From positions 124,001-188,000 of the forward strand of contig JANQQJ010000023.1 of assembly GCA_028284945.1 (NCBI GenBank): a DNA stretch of 64,000 nucleotides, written 5' to 3'. Below are positions 42,110 through 54,464 of the stretch, piece after piece. The position numbers and the translations under genes are program-made. Position 1 is the first letter of the stretch; every line of letters begins with the position of its first letter. Below the pieces are notes generated by a model. It was not told the origin of the DNA. It made no database searches and worked only from the letters and a program-made list of their open reading frames with translations. The stretch is from Alphaproteobacteria bacterium (lineage in GTDB: Bacteria; Pseudomonadota; Alphaproteobacteria; SMXS01).

Positions 42110-42138
42110 AATAATTTGGTACCCGCCGATCCTTGCAA
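42110..42138 (-). promoter_or_regulatory. Candidate promoter of the cold-shock gene
   Basis: Minus-strand TTGCAA (42138-42133), 17 bases, ATTATT (42115-42110). It would give a leader of ~105 bases before the ATG at 42000, as is usual for csp genes. A CCTTG/CAAGG hairpin overlaps the -35 region. Confidence 0.35.
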
Positions 42139-42242
42139 AAACAAGGAATAATTCGGAGTCGACCCCGCCAGCGGAACAACGGATAATGGCGCCGTTGGTA
42201 GTCTAATTCGCTTGGGGGCTGTGATTATGCGGAGGGCGAACC

Positions 42243-43255
42243 ATGACCAGAGTGTATTTCGGCACCAATCGAAACCCCAAGACAACACGTAACATTCGCG
42301 ACTTCGGCAAGGAATTCAGCCGCAATGGCCTTGTCGACCTGCGATTCGGCTATGCCGATGTTGAAGATGATGCAATCAGCGAAATCCACGTCGCGCCGGA
42401 AAAACTGACGGTCCCGGAAGCCGACCTCAACCGGGGCGATTTGAGCAAACAGAAACTCGGCAGCACCAAGATTTTCGACATGGTCAAGGAGGATATGACC
42501 AAGGGCGAATGCGATCTGATGCTCTATATTCACGGGTTCGACTACACGTTCAAAGAAGCCGTTGTCAGGGCCGCCGAGATCAAAAAGTTCTATAAGGGCA
42601 AACCTATGGTGATGTTCCTGTTTACATGGCCGGGCGACGGATCAAAATTCCCATTCCTTGCTTATGCCAATGACCGTGACGACGCCAAAGCCTCGGGCGC
42701 GGCACTGGGCCGGGGCATGCAAAAGCTGGCGAGTTTCTTAAAAGACCTGCCGCCGGATGAACATTGTGGTCAGAACCTGCACCTGATGGCCCACAGCATG
42801 GGCAACTATGCGCTGCGGCATGCCATCCAGGCGATTGAAGACTCCAGCGGCGGGCGCGTCCGGCGATTGTTCGATCAGGTGATCCTGATGGCCGCTGATG
42901 AAGATGATGACGCGTTCGAATTCCAGCATAAACTCAAGCCGCTGCCCAAAATGTGCCGGCGGGTTACCGCCTATGTTAATCCGGGCGACCTGGCGCTGGT
43001 AGTGAGCGACAAGACAAAGGGCAATCCGGACCGATTGGGCGCCGGTGGCCCTCGCAACAGTTGGTCGCTGCCTGACAAAGTCAGCGTGATCAACTGCGAA
43101 AAGATCATCAGCAGCCGCCATGACAAAACCGGCCATCAATATTACCGGAACAACGGCAAAGTCATGTCTGACGCAATTGATGTTTTAAACGGTGTGGATC
43201 AAAGGACTATTGGGGCGCGGGATTATGACCCTGAGACACGGACCTATCATCTGAT

Positions 43256-43259
<4 letters not shown>
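42243..43259 (+). CDS. Alpha/beta hydrolase of the DUF900 type
   Basis: A 338-residue protein with an alpha/beta-hydrolase core: [15 protein letters not shown] (oxyanion His-Gly) and the nucleophile elbow [15 protein letters not shown] (Ser in AHSMGN). The pattern VYFGTNR at the N-terminus is typical of DUF900 proteins, whose substrates are unknown. An Asp ([13 protein letters not shown]) and a late His would complete a triad. There is no signal peptide. GGAGGG precedes the ATG. It is divergent from the csp gene and overlaps the metH gene end by four bases. Confidence 0.75.
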
Positions 43260-45885
<2,626 letters not shown>

Positions 45886-45889
<4 letters not shown>

Positions 45890-46950
45890 GCTGCTGCTGT
45901 GAACGGCTCCAGACCTGACAGACGCAGGCGCGGGTCAAACTTTGGCACTTGGCGCGGCGGCAAACCTTCGACGCACTTTGCAAGCGCTGCGATGTGTTCA
46001 GGTGTCGTGCCACAGCACCCGCCGACAATATTGACCAGGCCGGCCGCAGCCCATTCCCGCCAGTCCTCTGCCATGGATTCAGGGGTTTCGTCATAGCCGC
46101 CCATGTCATTCGGCAGGCCGGCATTGGGATAGGCGCTGATCAACGTATCAGCCACGCGCGACAAGTCGGCCAGAAACGGGCGCATCAGATCCGGCCCCAA
46201 TGCACAGTTGAGCCCGACACTGAAGGGTTCGCCATGTCTCAGCGAGTACCAGAATGCTTCAACTGTCTGTCCTGAAAGGGTCCGTCCGGACGCATCGGTG
46301 ATGGTGCCGGAAATCATGACCGGCAACCGCACGCCAAGGGCTTCAAAAACATCTTCAATGGCGGCAACGGCAGCTTTTGCATTCAGCGTGTCGAAAATGG
46401 TCTCTACAACCAATATATCGACCCCGCCCTCGATCAGAGCGCGCGCGGCTTCGGCGTACGCATCACGCAGTTCATCGAACGACGTATTTCGGAAACCAGG
46501 GTCGCTGACATCGGGCGATATCGACGCGGTTCGATTGGTGGGCCCCAACGAGCCTGCCACAAAACGCGGTTTATCGGGGGTTTTTGCAGTCCAGGTGTCA
46601 GCTGCCTGGCGCGCCAGACGGGCGCCTTCAAGGTTCAACTCGGCTGCGATTTCTTCCATACCGTAGTCAGCCTGGGCGATCTGTGTTGAGCTGAATGTAT
46701 TGGTCCCGACAATATCAGCCCCCGCCTCGAAATAGGCGTCATGGATCGCCGTTACGATCTGGGGCTGAGTGATGTTGATGAGGTCATTGTTGCCCTTCAC
46801 ATCACTCGGCCAGTCGGCAAAACGATCGCCGCGATATCCAGCCTCATCAAGTGCATAGCCTTGAATCATCGTTCCGAATGCGCCGTCGAGCACGAGGATG
46901 CGCCGATTGACAGCGCCCTTAAGGGCGGCCAGCCGTTCTTGGCGATTCAT
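45886..46950 (-). CDS. Methionine synthase, homocysteine-binding subunit
   Basis: A 354-residue Zn-dependent homocysteine S-methyltransferase domain, equivalent to the N-terminal part of MetH. It starts [15 protein letters not shown]. The zinc-binding Cys residues are in [14 protein letters not shown] and [17 protein letters not shown]. It lies before the other MetH part and after metF in the same operon. The start at 46950 is chosen because it overlaps the metF stop as ATGA. Confidence 0.93.
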
Positions 46951-47870
46951 TGTCCTGCCTCCTTCGACGCGCGCAGACCCAGCAGATGGCATATGCCCGC
47001 TGTCAGCTCCGCGCGATTAAGTGTGTAAAAGTGAAATTCATGCACACCCGCTGCGATTAACTGGCGGCATTGTTCGGCGACGATCGCGCTGGCAACCAAT
47101 CGCCTGGTCGCAGGATCATCGTCCAAATGGTCGAAATGACGCCCCAGCCAGTCCGGAATCAGCGCTCCGCATCCGGCACTGAACCGCACAATCTGGGAAA
47201 AGTTGGTGACCGGCATAATGCCCGGAATGATTGGCACGCCGATTCCCGCGGCAACGGCCTTATCCCGAAACCGAAGAAACGCAGCGGGATCAAAGAAATA
47301 CTGGGTGATCACCCGGCTGGCCCCGGCGTCGACCTTACGCTTCAAATAGTCAAGGTCGAATTGTGGACTGGGTGCCTCTGGATGAATATCCGGATAACCG
47401 GCGACGGAAATCTCGAAATCCGCGACCCTTTTCAGCCCTTCGACCAGGTCCGCGGCATAGGCATAGCCCTCAGGATGCGGTTCATATTTTTCCGTCCCTT
47501 CCGGTGGATCGCCGCGCAGCGCCACCAGATGCCGGACGCCTTCGTCCCAGTAACGGCGGGCGATGTCATCGACCTCGCCTCGCGAGGCGCCCACACAAGT
47601 CAGGTGAGCGGCCGGCGTCAAAGCCGTTTCTTTTTCGATCCGCAGGACCGTGTTATGGGTCCGCTCACGCGTCGTGCCGCCCGCGCCATAGGTGACGGAT
47701 ACAAAATCCGGCCCCAAGGGCTCAAGGCGTTTGACCACCTCCCAAAGCGACTGCTCCATTTTTTCCGTCCGGGGCGGAAAGAACTCGAAGGACACCTTTA
47801 GGGGGCCGGGATCCCAATCCAGAAAGGAAAAGGCCGTCGCCTCATCAATGCTTTTTGCCACGGCGGTCAT
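46947..47870 (-). CDS. metF: Methylenetetrahydrofolate reductase MetF
   Basis: A 307-residue FAD enzyme that makes 5-methyltetrahydrofolate, the methyl donor for MetH. Motifs are [57 protein letters not shown] and [14 protein letters not shown]. The start at 47870 overlaps the regulator's stop by four bases. Upstream in-frame codons lie inside the regulator gene. Confidence 0.96.
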   Translation of the reverse strand: MTAVAKSIDEATAFSFLDWDPGPLKVSFEFFPPRTEKMEQSLWEVVKRLEPLGPDFVSVTYGAGGTTRERTHNTVLRIEKETALTPAAHLTCVGASRGEVDDIARRYWDEGVRHLVALRGDPPEGTEKYEPHPEGYAYAADLVEGLKRVADFEISVAGYPDIHPEAPSPQFDLDYLKRKVDAGASRVITQYFFDPAAFLRFRDKAVAAGIGVPIIPGIMPVTNFSQIVRFSAGCGALIPDWLGRHFDHLDDDPATRRLVASAIVAEQCRQLIAAGVHEFHFYTLNRAELTAGICHLLGLRASKEAGQ

Positions 47871-48853
47871 GCGCCTTGCTCCACAATTCTCAGGCCCGGT
47901 GTACCGGTCCCCTGGCGCCGCGCCAACCACAGAGTCACCGTGAGTTCGCCGCCGCGCAAATGCTTGATGGTGATATCGTCAAAACCTGCAGCCCGGCACC
48001 AGGACGAGACCTCCTCGTCCGCAAAACCCAAACGCCGGTGCGCCTGCTCGCTGCGCAGGAACTCCAGTTCATGTGGGGCAAAGTCGACAATCAGCAATCG
48101 CCCACCGCGTCCAACCACCCGGCCTGCTTCACGCACTGCCGTCGCCGGGTCCTCTGCGAAATGCAGCACCTGATGGAAGATGGCCATATCAGCCGCATTA
48201 TCGGCCATGCCCAGATGGTACATGTCGCCCTGGCGCACCTGACAGTTGTCAGCGCCCGACTGATCAAGATTGGCCCGGGCAACCGCCAGCATGTCGCGGT
48301 TGCTGTCCACGCCGACGCCCCGCTGAATACGGTCTGACAGGACCGACAATATCCGCCCGGTGCCTGTACCCACATCAAGCAGGAGATCAATCGGGTCCGG
48401 CCCCAACAGATCGAGGATCGCCTCCTCAACCTTGGCTTCGGCTGTATAAAGCGACCGAATGCGGTCCCAGTCGTCGGCATTCTCACTGAAATAGGAGGCA
48501 GCAGCCTCAGCCCGTGTGGCCTTGACCAGCTCAAGCTGATCCAGGTCCCTGGCCGCTGTCTGGTCCGCTTCGGGCACCATATCGACAATCGACCGGACCA
48601 GGGTTCGCGCCTGCGGATTATCCGACAGCCTATAGAACGCCCATGTGCCTTCCGAAAAGCGCTCGACAAGGCCGGCTTCGGCCATCAGTTTGAGGTGACG
48701 TGACACGCGCGGCTGCGACTGGCCCAGAATTTGAGTGATTTCCGATACCGTCAGCTCATTACAGTCCAGCAACGCCAAAAGGCGCAGCCTGGTAGGCTCT
48801 GCCGCTGCTTTCAGCCATGCCAGTAAGTCATCCATCAGGGTCTGCCGTTTCAT
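47867..48853 (-). CDS. ArsR-type regulator fused to a SAM-dependent methyltransferase (SahR-like)
   Basis: A 328-residue protein. Residues 1-100 form an ArsR winged helix (EPTRLRLLALLDCNELTVSEITQILGQSQPRVSRHLKLMAEAGLVERFSEG). The C-terminal half is a class I methyltransferase (LLLDVGTGTGRILSVL, motif I). Fused proteins of this kind next to metF/metH are known in alphaproteobacteria, and SahR-type ArsR regulators respond to S-adenosylhomocysteine to derepress the methionine cycle. The palindrome at 48871-48900 fits a self-operator. I infer that this gene leads the operon metF-homocysteine domain-metH. The metal-site Cys residues of arsenic ArsR are not seen. Confidence 0.85.
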   Translation of the reverse strand: MKRQTLMDDLLAWLKAAAEPTRLRLLALLDCNELTVSEITQILGQSQPRVSRHLKLMAEAGLVERFSEGTWAFYRLSDNPQARTLVRSIVDMVPEADQTAARDLDQLELVKATRAEAAASYFSENADDWDRIRSLYTAEAKVEEAILDLLGPDPIDLLLDVGTGTGRILSVLSDRIQRGVGVDSNRDMLAVARANLDQSGADNCQVRQGDMYHLGMADNAADMAIFHQVLHFAEDPATAVREAGRVVGRGGRLLIVDFAPHELEFLRSEQAHRRLGFADEEVSSWCRAAGFDDITIKHLRGGELTVTLWLARRQGTGTPGLRIVEQGA

Positions 48854-48870
48854 CGAACATTCAGATTACA

Positions 48871-48900
48871 TGCATATATAAGGATGTCTTTATATATGCA
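48871..48900. promoter_or_regulatory. SahR-type operator palindrome and promoter of the met operon
   Basis: TGCATATATAA (48871-48881) mirrors TTATATATGCA (48890-48900), an 11-bp perfect arm, with GA/TC in the centre; 26 of 30 positions are symmetric. On the minus strand TTGTTG (48904-48899), 17 bases and TTATAT (48881-48876) form a promoter that the palindrome covers. It sits 18 bases before the ArsR-methyltransferase ATG. Confidence 0.65.
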
Positions 48901-48997
48901 ACAAAGAGATTCAAACGACATAGTGATCCAACGACCACTGGCAGCGGCATAAAGCAATTGATATATCTTGGAAATCCTTCCTGAAAGGTTTCGCTTC

Positions 48998-49861
48998 GTG
49001 CACTTTCGCTCAATGATCTTCCGGCCTACCCGCCTGCCCGTGTTGACGGCCTTGCTGCTTGCCACAATGGCCGCAGGCTGTGCGACCGTACCGCCCGCCA
49101 GCGACCCGCAGGCACTGGCTGAATATCATGAGCGCAACGACCCGCTGGAGCCCACCAACCGGGCGATTCACGGCTTCAACGAGGCGGTGGATGCCGTCCT
49201 GATCAAACCGCTGGCCGAGGTCTATCACTTTATCTTGCCGAACTTCATTGAACGCCGGATCACGGCCATTTTCCGCAATGCCGCTGAACCCTGGACGTTC
49301 GTTAATGATCTGCTGCAGGGCGAGACCGACCGCGCGGGCAAGACCGCGAAGCGGTTCCTGACCAACACGACGGTCGGCCTGGGCGGCATGTTCGATGTGG
49401 CCAAGCACCAAGGACTTGAGCGCCATACCGAAGACTTCGGCCAAACCCTGGCGGTGTGGGGCGTCGACAGCGGGCCCTATCTGGTCCTGCCCTTATTGGG
49501 ATCTTCCGGCGTGCGTGACGCTTTTGGTACAGGTGTCGGGTTCTTCGCCGACCCGGTCAGCATCGCCCGCGACCAGGCCAATGTGGATGGCCTGACCTTA
49601 AGCCTGATCGGCGCCCAGGCGCTGGACGCCCGCGCCCGCAATCTTGACCTGGTCGAACAGATCAAGTCGGAATCGATCGACTATTACGCGACCCTGCGCA
49701 GCGCTTATCGGCAAAACCGCGAGGCGGAGATCCGCAACGGCAGACCGCCCGAACCGCAGGAAGAAGAAGACATCTTTGAAGACTTCGAGGAGTTCGAAGG
49801 GTTCAACGACGATCCAACCGATGACGGCGATGAAAGCGCGATGCTGAAGCTACAGTTCTAG
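48998..49861 (+). CDS. mlaA: Outer-membrane lipid asymmetry lipoprotein MlaA (VacJ)
   Basis: An MlaA/VacJ protein of about 287 residues that removes misplaced phospholipids from the outer leaflet. The signal peptide ends in the lipobox AAGC. The MlaA core is visible: NDPLEPTNRAIHGFNEAVD, YHFILPNFIERRITAIFRNAAEPWTFVNDLLQG, GLGGMFDVAKHQGLERHTEDFGQTLAVWGVDSGPYLVLPLLG. The tail is acidic. I favour a GTG at 48998 (AAAGG upstream). A TTG at 48968 or ATG at 49013 are also in frame. Confidence 0.92.
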   Translation: MHFRSMIFRPTRLPVLTALLLATMAAGCATVPPASDPQALAEYHERNDPLEPTNRAIHGFNEAVDAVLIKPLAEVYHFILPNFIERRITAIFRNAAEPWTFVNDLLQGETDRAGKTAKRFLTNTTVGLGGMFDVAKHQGLERHTEDFGQTLAVWGVDSGPYLVLPLLGSSGVRDAFGTGVGFFADPVSIARDQANVDGLTLSLIGAQALDARARNLDLVEQIKSESIDYYATLRSAYRQNREAEIRNGRPPEPQEEEDIFEDFEEFEGFNDDPTDDGDESAMLKLQF

Positions 49862-49901
49862 GCTACTGGTGCACCGATCGTCCGTCGATCGACAGCACCA
49901 C

Positions 49902-50471
49902 TCAATCGATGACAGCGCTGCCAATGATCCGATCCGCTTCCGCAGCTCGGCGATCAAAGTAGAGTAGATCAGCGCCTTCATAAGCGATCATATAGAGTTT
50001 GTCCTCATATACGGTGCCAGCGGCCTTACCACGGCGTTTTACGTCGTCACCGCCGACATATTCGTAATCAAAGGCAAACCCCTGAAATCCGGCAAATTCG
50101 AACGGACGAAGATTCCTTGTCGCAGTTATGCTCGACCCGGTGAGCCTGGTAAGCGTTGCCTCAAAGGATTCCACAATCTCGTTCGGCAACATATCGGCCG
50201 AGAAAATCGGGAGTTGTTGCTTCTTGGAAGCCTTGTACAGAGGTTTGCCGTCTTCGATTCCTTCAAAGAAGACCACGCGATTAAGCAGCAAACCATCCGC
50301 AGTCCACGTTGTTCGCCCACCCGGCGCAGCTACCGAGGGCGCCTTGTTCCAGGGAGACCCCGCATTAACAGAAAGCGCCTTGACGGAATGCCTTCCTGGC
50401 GAGACGAGCGTGTAATTCGCGCAGCCGGCCAAAACCGCGCTCATCAAGATGATGCCAATAATCTTTTTCAT
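49902..50471 (-). CDS. Lipoprotein of unknown function, module gene 3
   Basis: A 189-residue protein with signal peptide and lipobox VLAGC (Cys17). The mature part is a compact mixed domain: VKALSVNAGSPWNKAPS, LLNRVVFFEGIEDGKPL, AFDYEYVGGDDVKRRGKAAGTVYEDKLYMIAYEGADLLYFDR. I do not recognise it. It follows directly on the M48 peptidase (stop 50472 and start 50471 adjacent), so it is probably co-transcribed with it. A partner or inhibitor in the periplasm is an inference. Confidence 0.65.
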   Translation of the reverse strand: MKKIIGIILMSAVLAGCANYTLVSPGRHSVKALSVNAGSPWNKAPSVAAPGGRTTWTADGLLLNRVVFFEGIEDGKPLYKASKKQQLPIFSADMLPNEIVESFEATLTRLTGSSITATRNLRPFEFAGFQGFAFDYEYVGGDDVKRRGKAAGTVYEDKLYMIAYEGADLLYFDRRAAEADRIIGSAVID

Positions 50472-51650
50472 CTAACTTCCCCAACCAATATACATTTGGA
50501 TCATTTCCCTATCCTCGGCATCCGGAACAAGCTTCAGATAGGTTTCGAAAGCCTGAACTGCCTCAGCCCTTCGTTTTTCCTTAAGCAAGACCATCCCCAT
50601 TGACCGGTGGATGGCCGCCGGAACTGATTGATGTGAAAGAGCGAGCTCATACTTTTCAAGGGCCCGTTGGCGATCACCTTCATCGTTGCGGATACGGTAC
50701 ATCTCTCCCCTGAAGAACTCGAGCTCACCAAGATTGTGCCCGTGCCTCTCAAGCCCGTTGAATACAACTTCAACCCGACCAAACTGACGCAGGTCGAGCT
50801 CATCTTGGAGGAAAACGGCTCGTCTGCTCGCCATGATCTGCTCGAATGTCGTGCCCGATTGAAGGCCTGAACCGCTACTGGCCACAATTGCTTTGGCCTG
50901 ACTGCTCAGATTCGAGACACGCTCCTTGGGGTGTGGGTGCGAGGCAAACAAGAAGCTACGGCTTTGGCTATACTTTGCCGCATTCTGCTCCGCGATAATG
51001 TTCTGCCAGACCTTATGCGCCTGCATGGGATCGTACCCTGCGTCCGCAATCAATTGCAGACCAATCGCGTCGGCTTCCCGCTCATGATCACGCCCGTAGC
51101 CGAAAATAGCCAATAGAGCAGCATATTGGGCGCCCTGTACCGCGGTTCCGCCAGCGCCGCCGACAGCAAGGCCCAAGCTCAAAAACTGAGCAAATGTCGC
51201 TACGTTCCGCTGCGTCTTCCAACGCTTAAGGGAATGTCGACGGAGGTAGTGACCAAGCTCATGCCCGATCACGAAAGCAAGCTGTGCTTCGTTGTGGACC
51301 CTCACCAAGAGACCCGTGTTAATGATCATCATGCCGTTGGGATACATACCGGCGTTGAAAACTGGCGATCTGACGACATAGACACGAATGTCATCGCAGT
51401 ATTCGCCCGCGAGGGAGCAAACCATGTCCCGCAAATAGTTGTTCAGGACTTCATCTTCTGAGACATGCGCTGAACTTGCATAGCGACGCTCGAATTTCTC
51501 TACCGTCATCCACAATCCTGCCTCAACCTTGGTCAAAGTAGGTTTGTGGCCCGGCTGCACCTCGGGTGTCAGATCAATCGCGCCGGCACGCGTCGCGCAC
51601 AGACTGACTGTCAACGCGGCTGCAACAGCGGCTATTCGCCGGGAACGCAT
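50472..51650 (-). CDS. M48-family zinc metalloprotease with TPR tail (BepA-like)
   Basis: A 392-residue periplasmic peptidase. Signal peptide to residue ~24 (ATRAGA). The M48 domain has HELGH at 130-134 and the third ligand region HEREADAIGLQLI. The C-terminal half holds about three TPR-like repeats (RALEKYELALSHQ ... AVQAFETYLKLVPDAEDR). This plan is that of BepA/YfgC and LoiP-like proteases, which act on outer-membrane protein assembly. It lies between two lipoprotein genes on the same strand. Confidence 0.88.
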   Translation of the reverse strand: MRSRRIAAVAAALTVSLCATRAGAIDLTPEVQPGHKPTLTKVEAGLWMTVEKFERRYASSAHVSEDEVLNNYLRDMVCSLAGEYCDDIRVYVVRSPVFNAGMYPNGMMIINTGLLVRVHNEAQLAFVIGHELGHYLRRHSLKRWKTQRNVATFAQFLSLGLAVGGAGGTAVQGAQYAALLAIFGYGRDHEREADAIGLQLIADAGYDPMQAHKVWQNIIAEQNAAKYSQSRSFLFASHPHPKERVSNLSSQAKAIVASSGSGLQSGTTFEQIMASRRAVFLQDELDLRQFGRVEVVFNGLERHGHNLGELEFFRGEMYRIRNDEGDRQRALEKYELALSHQSVPAAIHRSMGMVLLKEKRRAEAVQAFETYLKLVPDAEDREMIQMYIGWGS

Positions 51651-51655
51651 CCTCT

Positions 51656-52384
51656 TTACTCAGGCAGACCTTCGAGCAATTCGTCCACCGTTTCACGAGC
51701 GCGAGCCTCCGTGCGCAGGTCACCCGTTCCTCGCTGAAGGAGATTAAACCAACCGACTTCGCCGGTCTTTAGATCAACAAGCGACGCAAACCCGACTTGC
51801 TGGCCGCCGGATATCCCAACACCAATGACCGCTAGAGCGACCTGTGCAGCAACGCGACCTGCGCTCGCATAACTGTCCCGAACAAACAGGAACAGCGCAT
51901 AGTCCGCCTCATAATGCTCTCCGAGCACCTGCACCGATGGACCAAGAGTCCAGTCCCAAACATCTTTTTTTGAGGGCAAGGGCTGGCCGATATATTCATG
52001 AAATAAGATCGTATTGCCCACTGCGCCGTGAAGCCGCTCCAGAGCGACATGCGCGCCCGGCTGCGTTCCAATTTCAGGGTCATAGATGACCATAGCGATC
52101 TCGCGCTCAGCATTGATCGCATCAATGGCGGTCATCATGTGAGCCTTCGCGTCCTGCGTCCACTCGGCATTGGGTTCGTTAAAGCCACCTGTTGTCAATA
52201 AACTGAGCTCAACATCGAGTGGCATAAGGAGGATCCGTACACCGTCGCCATCCTGATCGCTGAGCTGCGTTATCGTACCCTTATTGTTGGACGCACACGC
52301 TGCAAGAAAGACCAATAAGAATACTGAAGCCAAACGCGAGAGACGGCCTGCGTAAAGAACTCCACCTGTCGGCAAAAATACCAT
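51656..52384 (-). CDS. Lipoprotein of unknown function, module gene 1
   Basis: A 242-residue protein with signal peptide and lipobox LAAC. The mature domain starts VRILLMPLDVELSLLTTGGFNEP, then YALFLFVRDSYASAGRV and GFASLVDLKTGEVGWFNLL. That last motif is like the 'LVDLKTGEVLW' strand of CsgG/GNA1162-like outer-membrane lipoproteins, so a related fold is possible. I chose the ATG at 52384 with a G-rich ribosome site, over a TTG at 52399. It lies six bases before the M48 protease gene, forming a three-gene set. Confidence 0.65.
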   Translation of the reverse strand: MVFLPTGGVLYAGRLSRLASVFLLVFLAACASNNKGTITQLSDQDGDGVRILLMPLDVELSLLTTGGFNEPNAEWTQDAKAHMMTAIDAINAEREIAMVIYDPEIGTQPGAHVALERLHGAVGNTILFHEYIGQPLPSKKDVWDWTLGPSVQVLGEHYEADYALFLFVRDSYASAGRVAAQVALAVIGVGISGGQQVGFASLVDLKTGEVGWFNLLQRGTGDLRTEARARETVDELLEGLPE

Positions 52385-52495
52385 AACAAAAACCCCCAAA
52401 TGCCAATCTTTAAAGACTAGCAGTAAAATTGCGGAGGCTTCAACCTATCGAACAGAAGCCGATATCCAGGTCGGATATTCGCGGATATGCTCGCC

Positions 52496-54172
52496 TTAAG
52501 CCGCGAATTTCTTGAATTTGATCCGGTGTGGCTGTTCGGCAGCAGCGCCCAGGCGGCGTTTTCGGTCTTCCTCATAGTCCTGGTAATTGCCTTCGAACCA
52601 GACAACTTCTGACTCGCCTTCATAGGCGATGATGTGGGTGCAGATACGGTCCAGGAACCAGCGGTCATGGCTGATGATGACGGCGCAGCCGGCAAATTTC
52701 TCCAGCGCTTCTTCCAGCGCTCGGAGCGTATCGACGTCCAGGTCATTGGTCGGCTCATCGAGCAGCAGCAGATTGGCGCCTTCCTTCAGCATCTTGGCCA
52801 GATGCACCCGGTTACGCTCACCGCCGGAAAGCTGGCCGACCTTCTTCTGCTGGTCCGGGCCCTTGAAATTGAACGCCCCGACATAAGCGCGGGATGCCAT
52901 CTCCGTCTTGCCGAGTTCGAGCACATCCAGGCCGCCTGAGATTTCCTCCCAGACATTCTTGGCATCATCCAGGCTGTCACGCGACTGGTCGATATAGCCG
53001 AGCTTGACCGTGTCGCCGACCCGGAAGGCGCCGCTGTCTGGCGTTTCCTGGCCCGTGATCATGCGGAACAGGGTTGTCTTGCCCGCACCGTTGGGGCCGA
53101 TCACGCCGACAATGGCACCCGGCGGCATCTTGAAACTGAGGTCGTCGATCAGCAACCGGTCGCCGAACCCTTTGGAAACACCCGTCGCCTCAACCACCAG
53201 ATCGCCCAGCCGCGGCCCGGCAGGAATAACAATCTGTGCCTTGCCGGACTGTTTCTCATTGGCCTGGGCCAACAGCTCGTCATAGGCACGGATACGGGCT
53301 TTGGACTTGGCCTGCCGGGCACGCGGTGATTGACGGATCCATTCCAGTTCTGTCGCCAGCGTACGTTGGCGCGACGCCTCTTCACGACTTTCCTGTTCCA
53401 AGCGCTTTTGTTTCTGTTCCAGCCAGGCCGAGTAATTCCCCTCATAGGGAATGCCCATGCCGCGGTCGAGTTCGAGGATCCAGCCGGTCACATTGTCCAG
53501 GAAATATCGATCATGGGTCACCATCAAGACAGTGCCGGGATAGTCGGCCAGGAAATGTTCGAGCCAGGCGACACTTTCCGCATCCAGGTGGTTGGTCGGC
53601 TCATCAAGCAGCAGCATATCCGGCTTTTCGAGCAGCAACCGGCACAGCGCCACCCGCCGGCGCTCGCCGCCCGACAGGGTCGAGACATCCGCCTCGCCGT
53701 CCGGCACGCGCAGCGCATCCATGGCGATGTCGACCTGATGGTCCAGGTTCCAGCCGTCGACGGCCTCGATCTGCTCGGAGAGATCGGCCATGCGTTCATA
53801 GAGCGCATTCATCTCATCGTCCGGCAGCGCCTCGCCAAGCTTGCCGGCGACCTCGTTATATTCGTCGATGATGGACTGCACCGCATGGACCCCGTCCATC
53901 ACATTGCCCAGCACGTCCTTGTCCGGGTCAAGCTGCGGTTCCTGCTCCAGATAGCCGACGCGGGTGCCCTGGGCGGCCCACGCCTCGCCGGTGAATTCCG
54001 TGTCACGGCCCGCCATGATTTTCATCAGGGTGGACTTACCCGCGCCATTGACGCCCAGCACGCCGATCTTGGCACCAGGCAGAAACTGCAGGGTGATGCC
54101 CTTCAGCACCTGGCGACCACCGGGGAAGGTCTTCGCCAGATCCTTCATCACATAAACATATTGGGTCGACAT
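52496..54172 (-). CDS. ettA: Energy-dependent translational throttle EttA (ABC-F ATPase)
   Basis: A 558-residue ABC-F protein with two ATPase domains. The first has GVNGAGKST, signature [16 protein letters not shown] and [11 protein letters not shown]; the second [28 protein letters not shown] and [11 protein letters not shown]. The interdomain 'arm' region ([24 protein letters not shown]) is typical of EttA, which gates the ribosome in response to the ATP/ADP ratio. Its ATG follows AGGAGCCGGCCC. Confidence 0.94.
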   Translation of the reverse strand: MSTQYVYVMKDLAKTFPGGRQVLKGITLQFLPGAKIGVLGVNGAGKSTLMKIMAGRDTEFTGEAWAAQGTRVGYLEQEPQLDPDKDVLGNVMDGVHAVQSIIDEYNEVAGKLGEALPDDEMNALYERMADLSEQIEAVDGWNLDHQVDIAMDALRVPDGEADVSTLSGGERRRVALCRLLLEKPDMLLLDEPTNHLDAESVAWLEHFLADYPGTVLMVTHDRYFLDNVTGWILELDRGMGIPYEGNYSAWLEQKQKRLEQESREEASRQRTLATELEWIRQSPRARQAKSKARIRAYDELLAQANEKQSGKAQIVIPAGPRLGDLVVEATGVSKGFGDRLLIDDLSFKMPPGAIVGVIGPNGAGKTTLFRMITGQETPDSGAFRVGDTVKLGYIDQSRDSLDDAKNVWEEISGGLDVLELGKTEMASRAYVGAFNFKGPDQQKKVGQLSGGERNRVHLAKMLKEGANLLLLDEPTNDLDVDTLRALEEALEKFAGCAVIISHDRWFLDRICTHIIAYEGESEVVWFEGNYQDYEEDRKRRLGAAAEQPHRIKFKKFAA

Positions 54173-54205
54173 GGGCCGGCTCCTGCTGTGCTTCGAGACG
54201 CCGGT

Positions 54206-54234
54206 TATATAGCTGCGAAGGCCTGGTCGGTCGA
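54206..54234 (-). promoter_or_regulatory. Candidate promoter of ettA
   Basis: Minus-strand TCGACC (54234-54229), 17 bases and TATATA (54211-54206), 34 bases before the ettA ATG. The -35 is a weak match. The rest of 54240-54420 shows no gene or strong hairpin. Confidence 0.35.
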
Positions 54235-54426
54235 TAGGGTTTTGGCGCCATCGGGCCCGGATACAATTGACGCCCTAGACCACAGTCGGACAAGGGTGAC
54301 GAATTCAACAAAATTCCATCCGCCGCCTGAAAGGCGCCGTGCGCGCTGACAGACGACATGGCGCCTGCTCAGCTGTCTGTACACCAGCCATTCCAACCGC
54401 TGGGGCGACACTCTTCAGCCGGTACA

Positions 54427-54464
54427 TTGATCTTATGATATATGATAACTATATATGATATCAT
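54427..54464 (+). promoter_or_regulatory. Promoter and operator repeats of vapBC
   Basis: TTGATC (54427-54432), 17 bases and TATATA (54450-54455) form a promoter. TATATGATA occurs twice, at 54439-54447 and 54452-54460, and ATGATATCAT (54455-54464) is a perfect palindrome. The predicted start (~54462) coincides with the vapB ATG at 54463, so the message may be leaderless. Such repeats would fit autorepression by the ribbon-helix-helix antitoxin. Confidence 0.55.

Noticed and set aside
53330-54349. 339-codon open frame on the plus strand
   Set aside because: It is antisense to ettA, whose two ATPase domains are complete.
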